Source: Sebastes aleutianus (lineage: Eukaryota > Chordata > Actinopteri > Perciformes > Sebastidae). From it: a stretch of 64,000 nt of DNA. The stretch spans positions 124,001 to 188,000 of the forward strand of contig CAKAKS010000275.1 in assembly GCA_916700875.1 (NCBI GenBank), written 5' to 3'. Of the stretch, positions 34,701 through 49,700 are shown one piece after another. The notes under the pieces were generated by a model, which saw only the letters and a program-made list of their open reading frames with translations, made no database searches and was not told the origin of the DNA. Position numbers and translations under genes: made by a program. Within the stretch, counting starts at the first letter, position 1, and every line of letters starts with the position of its first letter.

Positions 34701-37700
34701 CTAATCGATTAAATTAATTGTATGTTAATCCACTAAGAAGTTCTTTGGTTGAGGACAGCCCTCATTTTCATTTTATGCTACTTTATACTTCTACTCACTA
34801 TTTCAGAGGGTAATATTGTACTTTTTACTGCACAACATAAATGATTACTGTATCTTACAAAATATGATGCATTGTTATAATCTACCCGACAGTATATAAA
34901 GTAGTTATAGCTTTTTATATAGAAAATAATTGTCTTTGGACCTGGTAGCCTTGTGGTAAATTTACTAGGGCTTTCCTCGACCAAAGAAATACGATCATTT
35001 CGACTCATCGATTACTTTGTGAAACTGAGTTTCTCCACAAAGAATCACAAAAAAGCACCACTTTAAATGTTTACCTGAGATGTGCTCATAAGTTTCTTGG
35101 AAATAAGTCATTCAACACAGAAAAAACATTAAAAAAACGACGAATCGACAAAAGAAATCTTAGTCGATTACTACTCTACTCACGTTACAGCAGTTTCACA
35201 AGCGTGTCAGAGAACTACGGTGGCCTTCAAGTAACGTAAAAACGTGAAAGGCTCTCTCTAGAGCCAGTGTTTGGTTTTGTACTACTGTAGAAACTATGAA
35301 TATTATATTCCGTTTCTGATAATAGATCCCCTGAAATCCTACACGCTGTTCCTTTAAATATTTATTCTATGACAATGCATATTTTATAAGCTCCTTTTAT
35401 ATTTGGTATGTCAAATATTAAAGTAACTAATTAAAGCTGCTGAATGTAGTGCAGTAACAGTATTTGCCTTTGAGTAGAAGTATAAAGAAGCATAAAATGG
35501 AAACACTCAAGTTAAGTACAAGTATGTCAAAATTGTGCTCAAGTGCAGTACTATACTTTCCACTACTGGTCATTTTAGTGGAATTACTGCCATTCAAGCA
35601 GTGTCCTCTGATATTTATCACTCCAGTTGCATCACTTCCACCGTAGAAACCGTATCAATGTTCCAGTTACTGTTGGCTTAGTTAAATCAGTTTATAAGGT
35701 TTCACTAAAGCAGAAAAAGTGATTTTATTTGACCTGTTTGACCCGGTAGAAATGTAAACGCAGGAGAAAAAAAACATTGCACGGCGCTGCTGTGAGTGCT
35801 AACTGGGTCAGAGACGCCAAGAAATGAAGGCAATGTGAGATTCAGCCACTCATGAGCAGAATTCTCAGTTTTTTCCGTTGGCACCGAGCGAGAGGAACAA
35901 CTGACTCAGTCCCTCAAATTTAAATTCAGCCGTACTCCTAACCCCTCTCTCTCTCTCTCTCTCCATCCACTTTTCTTTTACCGCTCTTCCCTCTAATGTC
36001 TTTACCTCTCCTTCGCTAATGTAGCTCTGCACTTTAGATCATCTTCTTCTGTGCTTTACCCTCCCGTCTGTCCGTTTTCTTCCTTCATTCCTGGTGAGAT
36101 TTAAGTATCCAACTCATTTGTCGGGCTGGAAAAAAACAGATTCACAATTGTTTAACAGACACGTTAACTGCAGTACTAAGTGTAAACATAGTTAAACATA
36201 CACACATTCTTATCCCTATTTAATTCCTAGTTTCTTTCAGTATATATTGCATAAATACAGACAAGCACCCACATGATAGATGTTCAAACGCAATGACAGT
36301 TTTACTTCCCCAGAAAAACGTCATCATTCTTTTGTTTTTTGACCAGCAGCTATAAATACACTGGGGATTTTTTTCCATTTTGTTTATAAGTCATGTCGGA
36401 ACTTGTGGTTGGTGGGTTTTTTTTGTTTTGTTTTATATATATATCTATACATAGATATATAGATATCTATATATAGTACATCCGGTAAACAAATTATCAC
36501 TCAGTCTCATCATGTGAATGTGACTAAGAGAGTATGTGGCACCCACATGTCCCGTGATGGGTGACGGGACATTGAGACATCACATACATGCTGCCTGGCA
36601 TCACATTTTTTAATTGTTGTGAAGTACCAACTGGGCAACTTTGCAGGGGCCCTGAAAGCTCCAGAAAGCTGTGTTTCAACCGCTAATTTAATTGAACATT
36701 TGTATCCAGAAATCAGGGGCCTTAAAGAAGTAGGTCCTGCTGATCTTGAGGCTGTAGCTTGAGGAGGATATCTGCGTTAAAATCTACTTTTAAAACCTTA
36801 ATTAGTTCAAGTTTGTCCGACTACGACCACACACAGGGTCTTCGTCAGGGCGGATGTAGTAAAAACAGATTGGTTACACCTGGTACTCTACTGTATATAG
36901 ACACACAGTAGACCAGTAATCAAATTACCCCACAGCAAACCTTGAACCATGGGGTGCTGTTCTAGCTTAGAAAATTATTACACATAGTGTGGGAGGAATG
37001 GAGGATTAATGGGGGCCCAGCTGCTCGTTGTTGCCCCATGCAGGGCCCCCTTGTAAGTTAATACAGCCATGGTGAAGTATGTTATTTAGGATTTAGTTGC
37101 TGAAAGATTTAGATTTTCTGTTCTGATCTTGAGAAGATGATGATTGTCAGCCGATTAGACTGTTTTCAGGCTAATAAATACGCATTATCAGTCGCTATAG
37201 ATGTGAAGCAATAGGGCCCTACACCCAGTAGTAGGTTTTATCATCTATTCACATGGTAGATCACCAAAAGAAGGTATAAAGAACACAACAGCGACCTCTA
37301 TCGACCGTAGTAATAATGACTGGAGCAGAAGTGGAGGTCAGGCGCTGTTTTAAGACAGCATGAAACTACATATGGAGTGGAGGTCAGGGACGAGCGATGG
37401 GACACAAAACACAGGAATAGGACTTTCACCCAGGAGACTGGAGTTCACATCCCGTGTGAAACCAACAACATGTAGTTGTCCTTGTGTTCAAAAGCGTGAA
37501 GTTTCACTTTCACTTTTGAAACATAGTTATTTTAAGACAAAACACAATTTTTTTCTTAAACTTAACGAAGTGTTTTTGTTGCCTAAACCTTAAAAAGCTG
37601 TTTTGTTTGTGTTCAAAACGTAACATTTCATTGAGTTTAACGTGTTAGAAAGTTTTGCTTTCACTTTTACAACGTAGTAGGCATAGTAGGCCCCTACTGA

Positions 37701-40700
37701 CCCACATCTATGGTGCTTATAGCGACCAATAACGTCTATTTAATGGCCTGATAACTGTTGTAATAGCAGGCAACCATCTACAGTGGTGCTTTGGAGGCAG
37801 CATACTGCACCTAAAGTGTCTTTAATCAGTTGTCAATAAACATATTAACACATTAATCTGTCAGCTGATTAGACTGTTATCAGGTCATTAAATGAGCGTT
37901 ATCAGTGATTATCAGCTTCATAGATATGGGTCAGTAGGGCCCTGCTACACCCACTAGTAGGTTTTATCATCGATTCACATGGTAGATCACCAAAAGAAGT
38001 TATAAAAGAACACGACAGCGACCTCTAGCAACCATGACAGGAGCAAGAGCGGAAGTCAGGCACTGTAGTATAGACAGCGTGAAACTCCATATGGGGTGGA
38101 GGTCGGGGAATCTGTGGATTGTTTTCTTGATTAATCAATTGATCATTTGATTTATAGAATGTGTGAAAATGGTGAAAAACAGCCATCAAAATATCCCCGA
38201 AGCCCAAAGCGACACATTCAGATTGCCTATTTTGTGCAGCCATCAGTCCAAAACCCAAAGACATTCCGTGTACTAGAATTTAAGACAAGGAAAGCAGCAT
38301 ATCCGCACATTTATTCGCCTTTTTTTGCTTAAAAATGATAATAGATCATGTGCACTGTGTAATTAAATAATTGTTTCAACTCTACATATGATAGTAAGGT
38401 CACAGTAGGGTCACACAATCCATGTATACATCCCACAGCTCCACTGAAACAACCTCCGACTTTACATCACGCTGTTTCAGTGTCTGTGCATTATACATTT
38501 AGACCTCACGTCACTACACACACACACACTGCACACACTCAGGGGTGTGTTTACCAAACCAGCAGCCAGCCCTTTGACCACACATGGCCGTGTAGCGAGC
38601 AACCTAGCTACCCCCGAGGCCAACAATACCAGCCATGTACAAGTCTCAATAAATAGAAGCTTTGATGGTGGCTGCTGGGAGTTCCAGGGAGGAGGGGTGC
38701 ATGCTGGGATACCTGGCGTCTCAACCGGAGGTGGTGGTGGTGGTGTGTGGAGTAGTTTGGGACTGAGAAGTGGAGGTCTTGACGGTGTGGGGGGAGACGT
38801 GTTTTTATAGAAGCAGACGCGTCACCACACTGGAGCCACAGGACACACTAGCAGCAGTCAGTGAGGAGGCAGAGAAAGTAAATTTGGTTGGTGTTGCAGG
38901 CAGATTTACTCAGATTGACTCGGAGGATAAATTAGATTAATGCTTAAATAATCCAGAGAAATCTTGAAGAAAGTGTGAGGGGGCATATATGCAGAGATGG
39001 AGAGAAGGGGGGATAAGTTGCCTCTCTGCAGGTCGTCATAAGTGAACCTTGTTCTCTGGCCTCTCTGACCAGCACATCACTAACAGTAGCTGTGTGTGCC
39101 CGGGCAGTATACGGCCAGGTAGTCCGGCCCATGCAGTTGCTACATTTCCATCCCCCCCCTGCTTCTCCCTTCACTTGTCGGAGGAAGGCTTGAAGAGAAA
39201 AACAGCACCTATGGTGGAATAAGAGAGATATCTGAGGTTTAGATGACGCTAACGGAGGAATTCGGGGTAATTCCGCAGACTGTGGCGGAGATGAAGACGT
39301 GCGTTAACTCTCTGTGTGCAGATTCATAAGTGGAAACACAGTTCAAGATGCACTTGAGCTTCGACAACTCCCAATAGATCGATACCACTCTTATGTTTGT
39401 CCGTTAAATATAGAGCTTAAGCCCACAGTTCGCTTAGCTTAGCACAAAGACTGGAAACAAGGGGAAACAGCTAGCCTGGCTCTGTCTAATGGTTTATAAT
39501 ATATGGATACCAGCAGCATTAGGGTCTGTCACACCTAAACAAAGTAGGGCTGATATGGAGAAAATCAAATATCACAATATTTTTTACCAAATACCTTGAT
39601 ATCAATATTGCAACAATATTGTAGGGTTAATTATTGGTGCTTTTACAAAATATTCACACGATGACATTTTTGATAAATGCTGTTTGTCTTTCGGCTTCTC
39701 CCGTTAGGGGTCGCCACAGCGGATCATTGATCCGCACATTGATTTGGTATAGGTTTTATGCTGGATGCCCTTCCTGACACAACACAGGGACAGTGTGTAA
39801 CATTTACCAGGATCTATTGGCAGAAAGGGAATATAATATTCATAGGTATGTTTTCTTTAGAGTATAATCACCTGAAAATAAGAATCTTTGTGTTTTCATT
39901 ACCTTTGAATGAGCCGTTTATCTACACAGATCCTCTTCACAGAGCTAGCCGCCATGTTTTAACACTGGCTCTATATAGGGCCATTCACGTTTTCATGTCG
40001 GCCACTGTAGTTCTCCTAAAAGAAAGAGAAAGAAGAAAAATTTCAGTTGGTTGCAATCTGCAACCTCACTGCTAGATGCTTGCCAAATCCTACACACTGC
40101 ACCTTTAAAGCAAGACTATGTAACAATGGCGTAAATATCGACAGTGCAACCGGTGCAGCTGCACAGGGGCCCACAGATCGCCTTCCTACACCGCGTCCCT
40201 AACAGCAAGCGAGCATCCAACTATAACATCGGACGCTCTCTGTCCACACTTTATCCGTTACTATGCACTTCTATTACGTCAAGTAAACAAACCACGGACA
40301 GTCAGTAGGCTACCTTTCAGCTGTGCGCTCGAGATCAGACTGGAGACGTAACCTCTTAGCATGCGTTTGTTCAGAAAACACACATTTTATATTGTGATAT
40401 TTACTGGAAATGACGTACAATATAGCCAACAGCAAGTAGGAAACTTTCAGGCGATCTCCCTCTAGCCAGCTGCCATCTTATTTAGGTTTTTGTAGTGAAA
40501 TGAGGAGGTGTCGTATAGATAACACCTCGTTTCAACTTGCGCACAAGCGTGTGCTTGTGTTTGGAGTGAGAGCTCCTAAGGGCCTATGTTAAAAAAAATA
40601 ACACAATCATCCTCTTATCAATGAAAATAAATAAAAGACCCTTCATCTCAATACGTTCAGGGTTCTTTTCTACTACGGCCTGGTCTGGTTTGACAGGTAG

Positions 40701-43700
40701 TTTATGATGGCTAAAGGGAGCAAACTTTAGATGTTGTTGTATAATGGATATAATGGACTCCTATTCCTTTAAGTCTTAGACCACCAGCAGCAGCAGGCAG
40801 TGGAAAGAATAGGCTGGCCTTTCATGTGTGAAGATAAATAGTGGTGGTTTTGGTTGACATGAAGGGAGACAGAGAGAGGAGGAGGAGGAGGAGGAGGAGG
40901 AGGACAGACATAGACAGTGGCAGAGAGATCTTAAACTTTGAGGAACCCGAATGTTGCTGAAAATGTTACTTTTTCCAGCGTTATTATGACCGCCAGTTGT
41001 CTTTGGCTGCGATCGTCTAGACAGCCTTCTGGGTCATCGTGACTAAAATGACATCAGTGTTTTCAGATTGTGTGTTTTATTTGGCTTCCAGTTCCTCTCT
41101 CGTCCCTCCTTATGACTCCACAACAAAGTTCCCCTTAACGAGCTCAGCATAAATCACGGGGGCATACGAGGATTTGGTGTTGGCTTTTAAGAGTTCATAA
41201 ACGGGATAATGTCACAGTCACATGGAGAAACGACAATAAATTCAACATGATGAGTTGCCTCAGTGTGTGTTGGCTGCTGTAGAGGAGAGTATGTTGCTTA
41301 ACAAGGCACACAGAAACCCCCATGCACACGCTCCGTCTCCCTTATTCACCATGCAATCTGTGTGATGCATCTGAGCTCAGAGACGCAGGTCCAAACAAGC
41401 TCTGAACGGTGACTGGAAGGAGACAAACACCAGCAGGTTCACACAAGTGGCCAAGCCCTTCTTTTTTTGTTGACTAAGATGGTTTTTGTGTTGTTTCTGG
41501 CATGTCTGACTACGAGCAGACTGACAAACTCCCAGACAAAGATATTTATTATGTGTTGCAAAGCTCCTAATTACTGGCTGAAGTATAAAATAAAACAATA
41601 TTATTGTATTTTAGCAGATAAATATACTTTTCCTTTTGTTGTATGTTGTATTTTATGAAATGAATGAGTCCCATAACAAAGCACTGTATACTTAAAGGAA
41701 CAGTGTGTAACATTTTTGGGGATCTATTAGCAGAAATGGAATATAATATTGTGTTTTTATTAGTGTATTATCACCTGAAACTAAGAATAGTTGTGCTTTC
41801 GTTAGCTTAGAATGAGCCCTTCATATCTACATAGGAAGCTGGTCGTCTTCCCGGAGTCCGCCATGGTGCTCCACCATGTTTCTACAGTAGCCCAGAACGG
41901 ACAAACCAAACACTGGCTCGAGAGAGAGCCTTTCACATTATTACATTAACTGAAGGCCACCGTAGTTCTCCAACACACTTGTGAAACTTGCTATAATGTG
42001 AGCCGCAAAGCGCAAAACCGTAGTACCGCCAGCCGCCGCCTGACTTCCATTGCTTCTAAATGGTAACAGGATGGCCTCGGAGCGAGGCGAACGGCGTTAC
42101 CACGGTTTTGCACTCTGCGGTTCACGTTACCGTAGTCTTGGAAAGGGAAGAATGAGCGGAGGGGTACTCAATTGGTTGCAATCTGCAACCACACCACTAG
42201 AAGCCGCCAAATCCTACACACTGTGCCTTTAATGTAGCAGCCAAAATAAAGTAGTTTTTTAGGGTTTAGGTGTCCCAAGATTTAGATTTTGCTGTTCGGA
42301 CATGAGAAAAATTGCATGCAACTATATGCCGTGGTGTTTTATAATTTTTTTATATTATGTTTAATATTTATGTGTAATTTGTAGTTAAAAATCCTACAAT
42401 TTTTCAGACTTTATATATTATATATATACTATATATATATATACTATATTTATATTTTATGCCTTCAATTCGGTTATTTTTTATTATTATTTTGCTCACT
42501 CTGCATGCATGGTCAACTAGTTGGTCTGGAAGGTTAATTTTGGAATAAACAAGAAGTTGATGGAGTGTCGAGCTACGTTTTCAGCCTTTCTATTACGGAG
42601 ATTTCCTGTTTTTCTCTGTTATATATCATATTAAACTGAATATCTTTGGGTTTTGGACCGACAAAACAAGACATTTATACATCACCTTGGACTTTGAGAG
42701 ACTGGGGTGGACATTTTTCACTATTTTCTGACATTTTATAGACCAAACGATTAATCGATTGATCTAGAATATAATCAAGAGATTAATCGATAATTAAAAT
42801 AATAGTTACATGCAGCCCTAATGGAGTGAAAATTTAAGACCTCGAAGAGAGCATGTAGACGGTATCACACTAAAACACTCGAACGAACATAGATTAACTT
42901 TTTGAGGTGCTTTTATAGCTTCTTGACCAGTTAGCCCACCTGTTGACAGGTAGAGGAAACTGTGTCCACCTGTAAAGATGGCATGTTCTCATCTTAATGA
43001 GTTATGGTGCTGTTATCTGTTTAGCTCTGTCCAACAGGAAAGGAAGTCATTTCAGTTTAGACATTAATATTTTCTCTTTCCCTGTGTCCTGTAGGGTTGG
43101 CTGCAGCAGTATGGCTACCTGCCTCCAGGTGACGTCAGAGCTCAAGCCATCCGTTCACCAAAGTCCATTGAAACAGCGATATCAGCCATGCAGAGGTTTT
43201 ACGGTTTGACTGTCACCGGCTCCATAGACGCCAACACGTTAGAGTGAGTTCTGATATGTTTTATTGGTTTCATATGTTCAAATCATCACTGGAGAGTTTC
43301 AAGCTGTCAGATCAATTGATGACTTGAAAGAGGAGTTAAGAGAGTCTAAAGATTACTATGTAAGGGATAATGTACAGCGAGCCGGTCATTGTTGTGAAAT
43401 AAACCCCGACAGGGCGATGCCGCACATCCTCAGAGGGGTCTTGCATCGCTCTGAAGGGGTTTATTTCACAACAATAACCCACTAGCTGTACATTATCCTG
43501 CTTATTACACAGCTACTTACTTAAGAAATCAATAATTTGACACAAAAATGGTCCGCCAGAGTCCGACATCAGAACTGTGGCCATAGCAACGGTCTGTTAT
43601 ACATAGCAACGGTCTGCTATAAAGAAATAACAGACCGTAAAATGCTGTGATTGACCAATCAGAATCGAGTATTCAACAAAGCCGTGTAATAATTACAAAT

Positions 43701-46700
43701 AATGTGTCTTTCAGTGGAGTCTGAATTGTTTTACATAGTAAAAATTGGGAATTCGTTTTTGCTGTTGTCAGGGCAATGAGCCGGCCGCGATGTGGCGTCC
43801 CAGACAAGTTCGGCCCGCAGCTGAAAACCAACCTGAGGAGGAAGAGATACGCCGTGCAGGGTCTGAAGTGGGACAAGTCTGAGGTGACCTTCAGGTATAT
43901 GCCGCTCTTTATATACGCTATATACAGTATACGCTCTTCAATATCTACACATGTGAATATGATTTATTATGCAGGTGATGATACACAACTAACTATTTAC
44001 ATTAATGAGTCATCTTTAAATTATTTTCTTGATTAATGAATTGATCGTTTGATCTTTAAAATGTTAGAAAATGTGAAAAATGCGAAGTTGAAATATTCAT
44101 ATGGTTTGTTTTGTCCAACATAGAGTCAGAAACCTAAAGATATTCAGTTTTCTATCAGATATTCAAGACCAAAAAATATTCACATTTTAGAAATGGGACC
44201 CACTGAAATTCATTTTTCTGTCAACCAATGAATTGATTAATCTTTTTAGCTATAATGAAATTAACCACTCCTCAAACTCAGAATCCAAACTCTGAATATT
44301 ACTTCAACAGTCGACAAGAGGAAAAATACAATGCAAAAAAATAATTAAGAAACATTGTTGTTGTCTGGAATTCAACTTTCCTTTTTGACTTAAGTGTAAT
44401 TTCTTAATAATAGTGGCGTGATCTGCCTCATTCTACATTTATTCATTTATACAGCCACTTGTTCCTACAGACAGACTGATCTACAGTCGTGTTTGATAAG
44501 CTTTTATTGTGAAGCAATTACTTAGTTCCTGTAACAGTGTGTAACATTTAAGGGGATCTATTTGCAGAAACTGAATATAATATTAATAAGTATGTTTTTT
44601 TTAGTGTATAATCACCTGAAAATAAGAATATTTGTGTTTGCGTTACCTTAGAATGAGCCATTTAAATCGACATACGGAGCCATTCCTCTTCACTGAGCCA
44701 TCCATCATGTTTCTACAGTAGCCCAGAACGGACAAACCAAACACTGGCTCTAGAGAGGGCCATTTACATTTTCACGTTTTTGCATGGGCCACCGTAGTTC
44801 TCCTACACGCTTGCCGCAAAAGTTTAAGTTGATTGCAATCTGCAACCTCACCGCTAGATGCCGCCAGATCCTACACACTGCACCTTTAAGTGTATTAAGT
44901 CGGCCTTAAATCCCTGTCCCTCTATTCTCTCTAACAGCATACAGAACTACACCCCTAAGATCGGAGAACAAGCCACATATGAAGCCATCCGAAAAGCCTT
45001 CAAGGTGTGGGAGACCGCGATCCCGCTCACCTTCAGGGAGATCCCCTACAGCCACATCAGAGATAAGGTCGACAAGTTCGCGGACATCATGCTGTCGTTC
45101 TCAGAGGGTTTCCACGGCGACAGCACGCCTTTCGATGGCGAGGGCGGCTTCCTGGCTCACGCTTACTTCCCCGGACACGGCATCGGCGGAGACACACACT
45201 TTGACCTCGCTGAGCCCTGGACCACCGGGAAAACAGACCAGGGGGGTAAGAGAGAGGAGATTAGACGGTGATATCCTGGAAGAAATTAAAACAAATAAAC
45301 TAAATGTTCTCTCTCTCTCTCTGAAGGTAATGATGTTTTCCTGGTGGCCGTCCATGAGCTGGGTCATGCTCTGGGTCTGGAGCACTCCAACGACCCCTCG
45401 GCCATCATGGCCCCATTCTACCAGTGGTTTGAAACTGAAAACTTCCAGCTCCCAGATGACGACCGCAGAGGCATCCAGGCGGTCTACGGTGGGTTATTCT
45501 CCCTAAGGGAAATGGCAATTTATTGGATGTACTAGCAGTGATGTTCCTCTTATAACATCCGCAACCTTTTAGCCACTAATGTTCCTCTCAAGGGACATTA
45601 GTACGAAGTAGAACATCCACATGTACTATGAAATGTTACATGAATATGAACATGTAACATACTGTATCTATTGATAGACTAGACCTCAACAAGAGAGTCT
45701 GCAGCCATGCTAGCAGCTCTGTGTGTTGCTTTGAGATAAATGCTAACATGCTGATGTTATAATATATATTGGTATATATGATATAATGTTATATAATTTT
45801 TAAATATTTTAAATATAATTTTTCCCATCTTAATTTAGCATGTTGGCATCAGGGGTGTAAGAAAAATATCGAACATATCGAGTATAGTGATATTACATTT
45901 TGTGATACTGTATCGATTCTCAAAAACATTGTATTTATTTTTAATTAATAGTTTACATGCAAAGATTAACTCAGTCAATACTTTATTTCATTTGCAAAGA
46001 GATGCGTCCCCTCAGTGTATGTGGCCTCTCAAAGTAGTGCTATGATGTTGGATAAATGCAAATGCAGATCGCACTGTTTTGATTGCATAAAAAAGTTAAC
46101 TTTTTGTCATTTTAAATTTTTTTTCCAAAACTGCATTTCCAAAAAGTTAACTTTTTTACACAGATTTTATGATTTTATGTTCTTTATATGACAGTTTTCC
46201 TAAAATTTGATTTAAAAATCTGCTATATATTTACACTTATATAGTGTATAGTGTATTTACTTAATATATTGAATCGTAACCCCTGTATCATGATACGTAC
46301 AGTATCGTATCGTCAGATTCTTGCCAATACACAGCCCTAGTTTGCAAGCAAACTAAACACAAACTACAGCTGAGGCTGATGGGAATTTGCATTAGCTTTG
46401 CAGGTATTTAGTCATAAAACAAAGTATCGAACAAAGTCATATTTTGACCTGATGATGGTGCCATTCGATAGTTGTTGAGACGTTTCACTCAAAACCCCCA
46501 AAGTGAACCTGATGGTGGAGCTAAAGGAAAAGACAGAGGGGCACGAAAGTCAGTAGGATTCATCATCTGGGAACAATGAATGTGTGTACAGAATTTCATG
46601 TCAGTCCATTCAGTAGTTGTAGAGATAATTCAGTCTGGACCAAAGTGGTGGAGTTTGTTGGTACATAAATACATTAACATATGTTATTAACCATTTCACA

Positions 46701-49700
46701 TCTTCCCTACAGGAACCAAGTCTGGGGCTCCCCCTCCTCCTCCTAAACCTCGACCCACGAAGCAGTCCACCCCCGAAAACGGCCCTGACATCTGTGAGGG
46801 ACACTTTGACACCATCGCTATCCTCAGAGGGGAAAAGTTTGTATTTAAGGTACAACGTTTTCTCAAATGATCTCAGACCAAATTACTGTATAGGGCTTTC
46901 TCACAGCAGACGTTTTGACTTGTCATAATAGGAAAAGCACATGTGTTAGTAATAACATTAACGAGGGCTCTGTTCCATGCAGAAGTGTCCCACTAATATG
47001 AATTATTTCTACTGTATTTCTAATCTAGGACAAGTGGTTTTGGCGTGTGCGTAACAACAAGGTGTTGCCAGGTTACCCGATGGCCATCAGTCACTTCTGG
47101 AAGGGCCTGCCCTCAAACATCAACGCCGCCTACGAGAGGGATGATGGGAAATTTGTCTTCTTCAAGGGTACGTTCCATCTGAGATTAGATTGAAACCAGA
47201 TTCGGGATGATGGAGTTGCTGCAGCTGCTCGAGTGATGAACTTCATGTGTTAACTATTATGACTGCTTTTCTTTCATCTCTTTTCCTTCTGATGTTTCTT
47301 TTCTGTTTTCTGTCTCACCCTTCTGATCATCGTCCTGTTGTTCTCTCTCACGTCTCCAGGTGACAGGTACTGGGAGTTCAGTGAGAACAGCATGGACAAG
47401 GGTTCCCCCAAGAGCCTGAAAGACCTGGGCACCGGTCTACCCAAAGATAAGCTCGACGCCGCTCTCTTCTACACGCCAACGGGACAGACGTACTTCTTCA
47501 GAGGCACTAAGTGAGTCTGTCTTTGAGGTTTTACCAGACACATCTTAAAAGTATGGTGAACTTTTTATATGTGATCTGTTAAGTCAATTTTGCACCGTCG
47601 ACTTTGCACGAAGCCTCTTTGCATTTGGGAAACAAGTTATTCCTCCAATTTCAAAGGACTAACGACTGACAGTACATCTATGAAACATTGTGGGAGCTTT
47701 CCTGCAGCACTCATGCATGCATAGATTGAATCTCTTTCCCTTTTGCGCAAACAAATACTGCTCATACTTTTGTACGGTTGTGCACACCTGTTATAACTTG
47801 TAGTTTTACTGTGCTTATCTGTGAACTTGTTGTGAAGGTAGCATCCCACATTTCAGTTCTCTGACTCACACTTCCTGTCTTTAAAGGAACAGTGTGTAGG
47901 ATTTAGAGAGAGCTATTAGCAGAAATGGAATATAATATTCATAACTATGTTTTCTTTAGTGTATAATCACCTGAAAGAAGAAGAGTTGTGTTTTCGTTAG
48001 CTTAGAATGAGTCCTTCATATAGCCCTTCAAGCCCCCAGGAAGAGCGCCGGTCGTCCATGCCAATTTTCTTAGTGGTCAAAAAGTGGTACTACAACATCC
48101 GTGTCCGTCACGTGATGCCATTGGGCCCAAAAATACTTTTTCCCATAGACTTACATTGGGAAAGAGACGTCTGTAACTCAGCGGATACATTTTTTTGTTG
48201 TTAAGGTAAATCAACTTCCCAGTAGGAACACTTGAATAGCTCTTATTTAAATCATTAGGTCTTAAAAGTTGTAAAATAGCAAAATCCAGAGTTATTTTCC
48301 TTCCTCCGTTCATGTGAATGAGATCCAGACAGAGGCTGGACCGAGGTCTGGGAGGCGGAGTTAGCAAGTCGTGATGACAACGTGACGGCTGTGACCCCTC
48401 GACCGAGCCATGTGTCCAAGCGGACGCTACTGCGCTTGCTCCATGGGCCCAATGGATCTGGAAGATCGCTGAAAGATCCGGGTACTTTTCCAGTCGGAAG
48501 TCGAGCCATTTTGACATCATGCGCCACTGAGCAACTTTCATAGGAATGAACAGGGCCCCGCCTCCAACGCTGTATCCAGTTCTCCTTATACATCTATGAT
48601 CTACATAGGGCACGGGTCCTCTTCACGGAGTCCATCATGTTGCTACGCCATGTTCCTACAGTAGCCCAGAACGAACAAACCAAACACTGGCTCTAGAGAG
48701 AGCCTTTCACGTTTTTACATTACCTGAAGGCCACCGTAGTTTTCTTGTGAAACTGCGGTAACGTGAGCCGCGGAGTGCAAAACCGTGGTACCGCCAGCCG
48801 CCGTCTGACGTGTATGTACGTTTCTATGTCATTGTAGAAAAACATCCACATTCCCAAAACAACTGTTCCCCTACAGCCTCTACGAATTAATCACCCAAAG
48901 CTGTTTCTTCTTCTTCTCACACTGCGGATCTTTAATGGTTTCCTGTCTTCGTGTCATTTGCAGGTACTACCGTTTCAACGAGAAGACTCGCACCGTGGAC
49001 AGCGGCTATCCGAAGCCCATCAGCATGTGGAGCGGTGCGCCGGACAACATCAAAGCTGCCATCATGAGTGAAGACGGATGTAAGTTTTCATCCCCATTAA
49101 ACTGATCACGTGGATGTCTGTATTCCAGGACGACACGAGTCGATTATTGAATAGTCGGACCAAAAAATAATTGGCAGCTACTTTGACAATCGATTAATCA
49201 TAATCTCAGTTCCAGCTTCTTAAATATGTGGATATGCTGCTTTTCTTGGTCTTCTGTGATAGTAAACTGAATATATTTGAATTTTGGAGGGTTGATCTGA
49301 CAAAATGAGCATTTTTAAGGAAATTGTGGTGCAATTTTTCACCATTTTCTGACATTTTGTAGACCAAACAATTAACCAGTTAATTGAGAAAATCAGTAGT
49401 AGATTAATGGATAATGAAAATAATCATTTGCAGCTCTATTGTTGAAGCAAAACTCTTTCTCTCCACTCTCCTCAGCTTACACTTACTTCTACAAAGCCAA
49501 CAAGTACTGGAAGTTCAACAACCAGTACATGAAGGTGGAGTCCGGCTACCCCAAGTCGGTGCTCAGTGACTGGATGGGCTGCGAAGGCGAGGAGCCCAAG
49601 AAGGGTCGGGAAGAGGAGGTGATCATCATCGAGGTGGACGAGTCGCAGAGCGGGGCCGGGCCGGCGGCCGTGGTGATCCCTCTCCTCCTACTGGTGCTGG

